From Thalassospira indica (lineage in GTDB: Bacteria > Pseudomonadota > Alphaproteobacteria > Rhodospirillales > Thalassospiraceae), in the NCBI RefSeq assembly GCF_003403095.1, contig NZ_CP031555.1, positions 1,964,001 through 2,028,000 on the forward strand: 64,000 nt of DNA, read 5' to 3'. Both the position numbers and the translations under genes were made by a program. The notes under the pieces were generated by a model. The model was not told the DNA's origin. It saw only the letters and a list, made by a program, of their open reading frames with translations, and did no database searches. Below are positions 62,518 to 64,000 of this stretch, piece after piece. Each line of letters opens with the position of its first letter. Positions within the stretch are counted from its first letter, which is position 1.

Positions 62518-63299
62518 GCGATGTTCCTCTGTGCGTCTTGCCGGTCGGCTTTTGTGATCAGTTCCGGCCGGGTTGGTATCGTACCGGTCTGGAGTATTTC
62601 TTCGCCGATCCGGGTGTTCTTGCGCAGTCCTTTGTCGATCATCGAGGGGACAAGTGCATTGAGCGAGGCAAACAGGCGTTCTGGCCAGCCAATGCGAAAA
62701 TCGCTGGCGTTGCGTTCAATGGCGTTGGCAATGCGAAGTGCAACATCGCGCGGGGTATCTTCGCTGGCTTTGGTCATGCGATTAAGCATGCCAATTTTGC
62801 CGCTGTTCATGCTGGTACTGACAGCACGGGGTGCAATATGGCTGACCGTAATCGATGTGCCGCACAGTTCCCGGCGAAGCGCGTCGCTATAGCCTTTGAG
62901 GCCGGATTTGGCGGCGGCGTAACCCGTCATGTGCGGCAGTGGGATCAAGCCGACCATCGAGCCGATATTGACGATCTGACCGTGGTTGCGGCGTCGCATG
63001 GCGGGCAGAACCGCCTGACAAAGACGCATCGGCACCAGCAGGTTCAGGGTTAACAGCGCGTCGTAATCCTGATCTTCGGCATAGCCGAAATCATTGATCC
63101 CGGCGAGATTGATCAGGATATCAGGCGTGTTTTCGCGAAGCGCCTTGCAGGTCGTATCGATCCGTTCCATCAGATCGCCTTCGGATGCCCGGTCATAAGA
63201 CCGGACATTCGCACCGCGTTCTTTCAGGATTTCCACAAGGGGTTTTCCAATCCCGCCGGTTGCACCGGTGAGAAAGATGTCTTTTCCCTCAAGCAACAT
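62514..63299 (-). CDS. SDR family oxidoreductase (operon middle gene)
   Basis: A 261-residue short-chain dehydrogenase. Cofactor motif TGATGGIG is at about 10-17 and the catalytic Tyr-x3-Lys is in GYAAAKSG. The C-terminal half includes a region (FRIGWPERLFASLNALVPSM) found in SDRs related to fatty-acid or ketone metabolism. Start at 63299, inside the end of the upstream gene (11-base overlap). Both ends overlap neighbours, so the three genes form one tightly coupled operon. Confidence 0.85.
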   Translation of the reverse strand: MLLEGKDIFLTGATGGIGKPLVEILKERGANVRSYDRASEGDLMERIDTTCKALRENTPDILINLAGINDFGYAEDQDYDALLTLNLLVPMRLCQAVLPAMRRRNHGQIVNIGSMVGLIPLPHMTGYAAAKSGLKGYSDALRRELCGTSITVSHIAPRAVSTSMNSGKIGMLNRMTKASEDTPRDVALRIANAIERNASDFRIGWPERLFASLNALVPSMIDKGLRKNTRIGEEILQTGTIPTRPELITKADRQDAQRNIA

Positions 63300-63960
63300 T
63301 TTTCCGTTGTCCTTCATGCGGGATCGCTGCGAACAGGTTGGCAAACAGGCGGAAGGTGTTGTTGGCGACTTCGATGATCGCGGCCTGATCGTCCGGGTCA
63401 GTGATCTGGTTGACGGTTTTCTCGAAGAATTTCATGTGCTCGATATCCAGCGATCCGTGCGAGAACAGATAGCTGAAGGCCGATTTCGGCAAATCAAGAC
63501 CGGTCATGACGGCGTCTGCACCCTGACTTGCGATCTGGGTCGAGGTGCTTTCAAGCATGAAGACCATGCCAAGGAAACCGACCGGGTTTTTGCGCGCGAT
63601 GTAGTCGTAGTTATAGGCGACCATCACCTGGGTTTCGAGGTTGGGCGTTGCGTTGCGCGCCGCTTCACGATCGCCACCGGCGGCCTCGATATCATCAAGG
63701 ATCCACTCTTCGTGGCCTTCTTCTTCTTCGAGATATTCAATCACCGCCTTGTGCAGCCAGCGTTTGTCATCGGGCAGGCGCGATCCCATTGCCATCAGGA
63801 ATGGAACGGTATGTTTGACGTGGTGATAGGCCTCCGTCAGGTAGGCGACGTAGGTCGATCTCGAAATATTGCCCGACAGTCCGTCAACGAGTTGCGGAAC
63901 GTGATAAAGCGCGTTGCGGGCGTCAGCGGTCTGGGCAACCAAACGATCATAGAAATTCAT
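63289..63960 (-). CDS. Heme-oxygenase-like (TenA/iron-containing redox enzyme) protein
   Basis: A 223-residue all-helical protein. Residues matching the metal site of heme-oxygenase-like oxidases or TenA-like folds are seen: E and H in YLTEAYHHVKHT, the E-x2-EE-x-H segment YLEEEEGHEEW, and D-x2-H-x-K (SLDIEHMKFF). This layout suits the iron-containing redox enzyme family. Start has GGAG six bases upstream. First gene of an operon with an SDR and a TPR protein; a small pathway acting on a lipid-like or amine substrate is possible but unproven. Confidence 0.75.
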   Translation of the reverse strand: MNFYDRLVAQTADARNALYHVPQLVDGLSGNISRSTYVAYLTEAYHHVKHTVPFLMAMGSRLPDDKRWLHKAVIEYLEEEEGHEEWILDDIEAAGGDREAARNATPNLETQVMVAYNYDYIARKNPVGFLGMVFMLESTSTQIASQGADAVMTGLDLPKSAFSYLFSHGSLDIEHMKFFEKTVNQITDPDDQAAIIEVANNTFRLFANLFAAIPHEGQRKNVA

Positions 63961-64000
63961 GGGGAGCTCCGAAGTGTTTTGTGAGGAGACAAATTGTTTG

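Noticed and set aside
1..64000. tRNA, rRNA, CRISPR array or prophage
   Set aside because: I found no cloverleaf with a TTCGA arm in the intergenic regions, no regularly spaced repeats and no integrase, capsid or transposase genes.

Overview
The window looks like chromosomal DNA of an alphaproteobacterium of the Rhodospirillales, most like Thalassospira. The genus is an inference from moderate GC, the block purN-purM / DUF2066-perM-hdaA, a ppk-ppx pair, xseB-ispA-dxs, small aa3-oxidase subunit IV proteins, EipB and a malonate TRAP operon. No rRNA, tRNA, CRISPR array or intact transposase was recognised. About 70 genes are called. Most are housekeeping genes broken up by short AT-richer accessory patches.

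Layout. 1-4.2 kb: a truncated DUF899 gene, a DHA2-type drug exporter, an ArsR-SRPBCC pair with an operator lying on the arsR start codon, and a HigBA toxin-antitoxin pair with a clear promoter and operator. 4.2-6.8 kb: AT-richer accessory genes (a possible SLATT-like membrane protein without a normal start, a DUF3644-like protein). 6.8-13 kb: ABC-F ATPase, ndk, two small aa3 cytochrome oxidase subunit IV paralogues flanking a P-loop kinase and a HEPN-like protein, and a secreted protein. 13-22 kb: purMN, facing DUF2066-perM-hdaA, a RimB-RimK-M14 peptidase cluster for glutamate-tail modification, and RNase D. 22-28 kb: lipoprotein, TetR with a divergent AhpD-like gene, DUF1348, a 26-residue membrane peptide, an NmrA/LysR divergent pair and a DUF1835 pair. 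28-35 kb: ppk-ppx, sixA and aspS. 35-40 kb: an ORFan, SPOR lipoprotein, EipB, an SqrR/BigR-like sulfur sensor and an HDAC-like amidohydrolase. 39.7-44.2 kb: xseB-ispA-hydrolase-dxs. 46-53 kb: the malonate operon matPQMAB with divergent matR. 53-64 kb: tlyA, a DUF336 protein, a dioxygenase, frameshifted aroC, fabI, a BrkB-like membrane protein and an operon of heme-oxygenase-like protein, SDR and TPR protein.

The points most worth attention: (1) two ~265-bp palindromic elements (41996-42258 and 61520-61787) with unrelated sequence but the same architecture: 31-33-bp terminal inverted repeats enclosing two independent hairpin arms, like MITEs or large structured RNAs; (2) a one-base frameshift in aroC, normally an essential single-copy gene; (3) a possible SLATT-like coding frame with no ATG/GTG/TTG start, touching a 60-codon upstream ORF by a one-base register change; (4) a candidate HEPN ribonuclease and a P-loop kinase placed between two cox subunit IV paralogues, next to an orphan terminator; (5) an ArsR regulator with cysteine spacing identical to the persulfide sensor SqrR; (6) an ArsR operator centred on its own start codon, suggesting leaderless translation.
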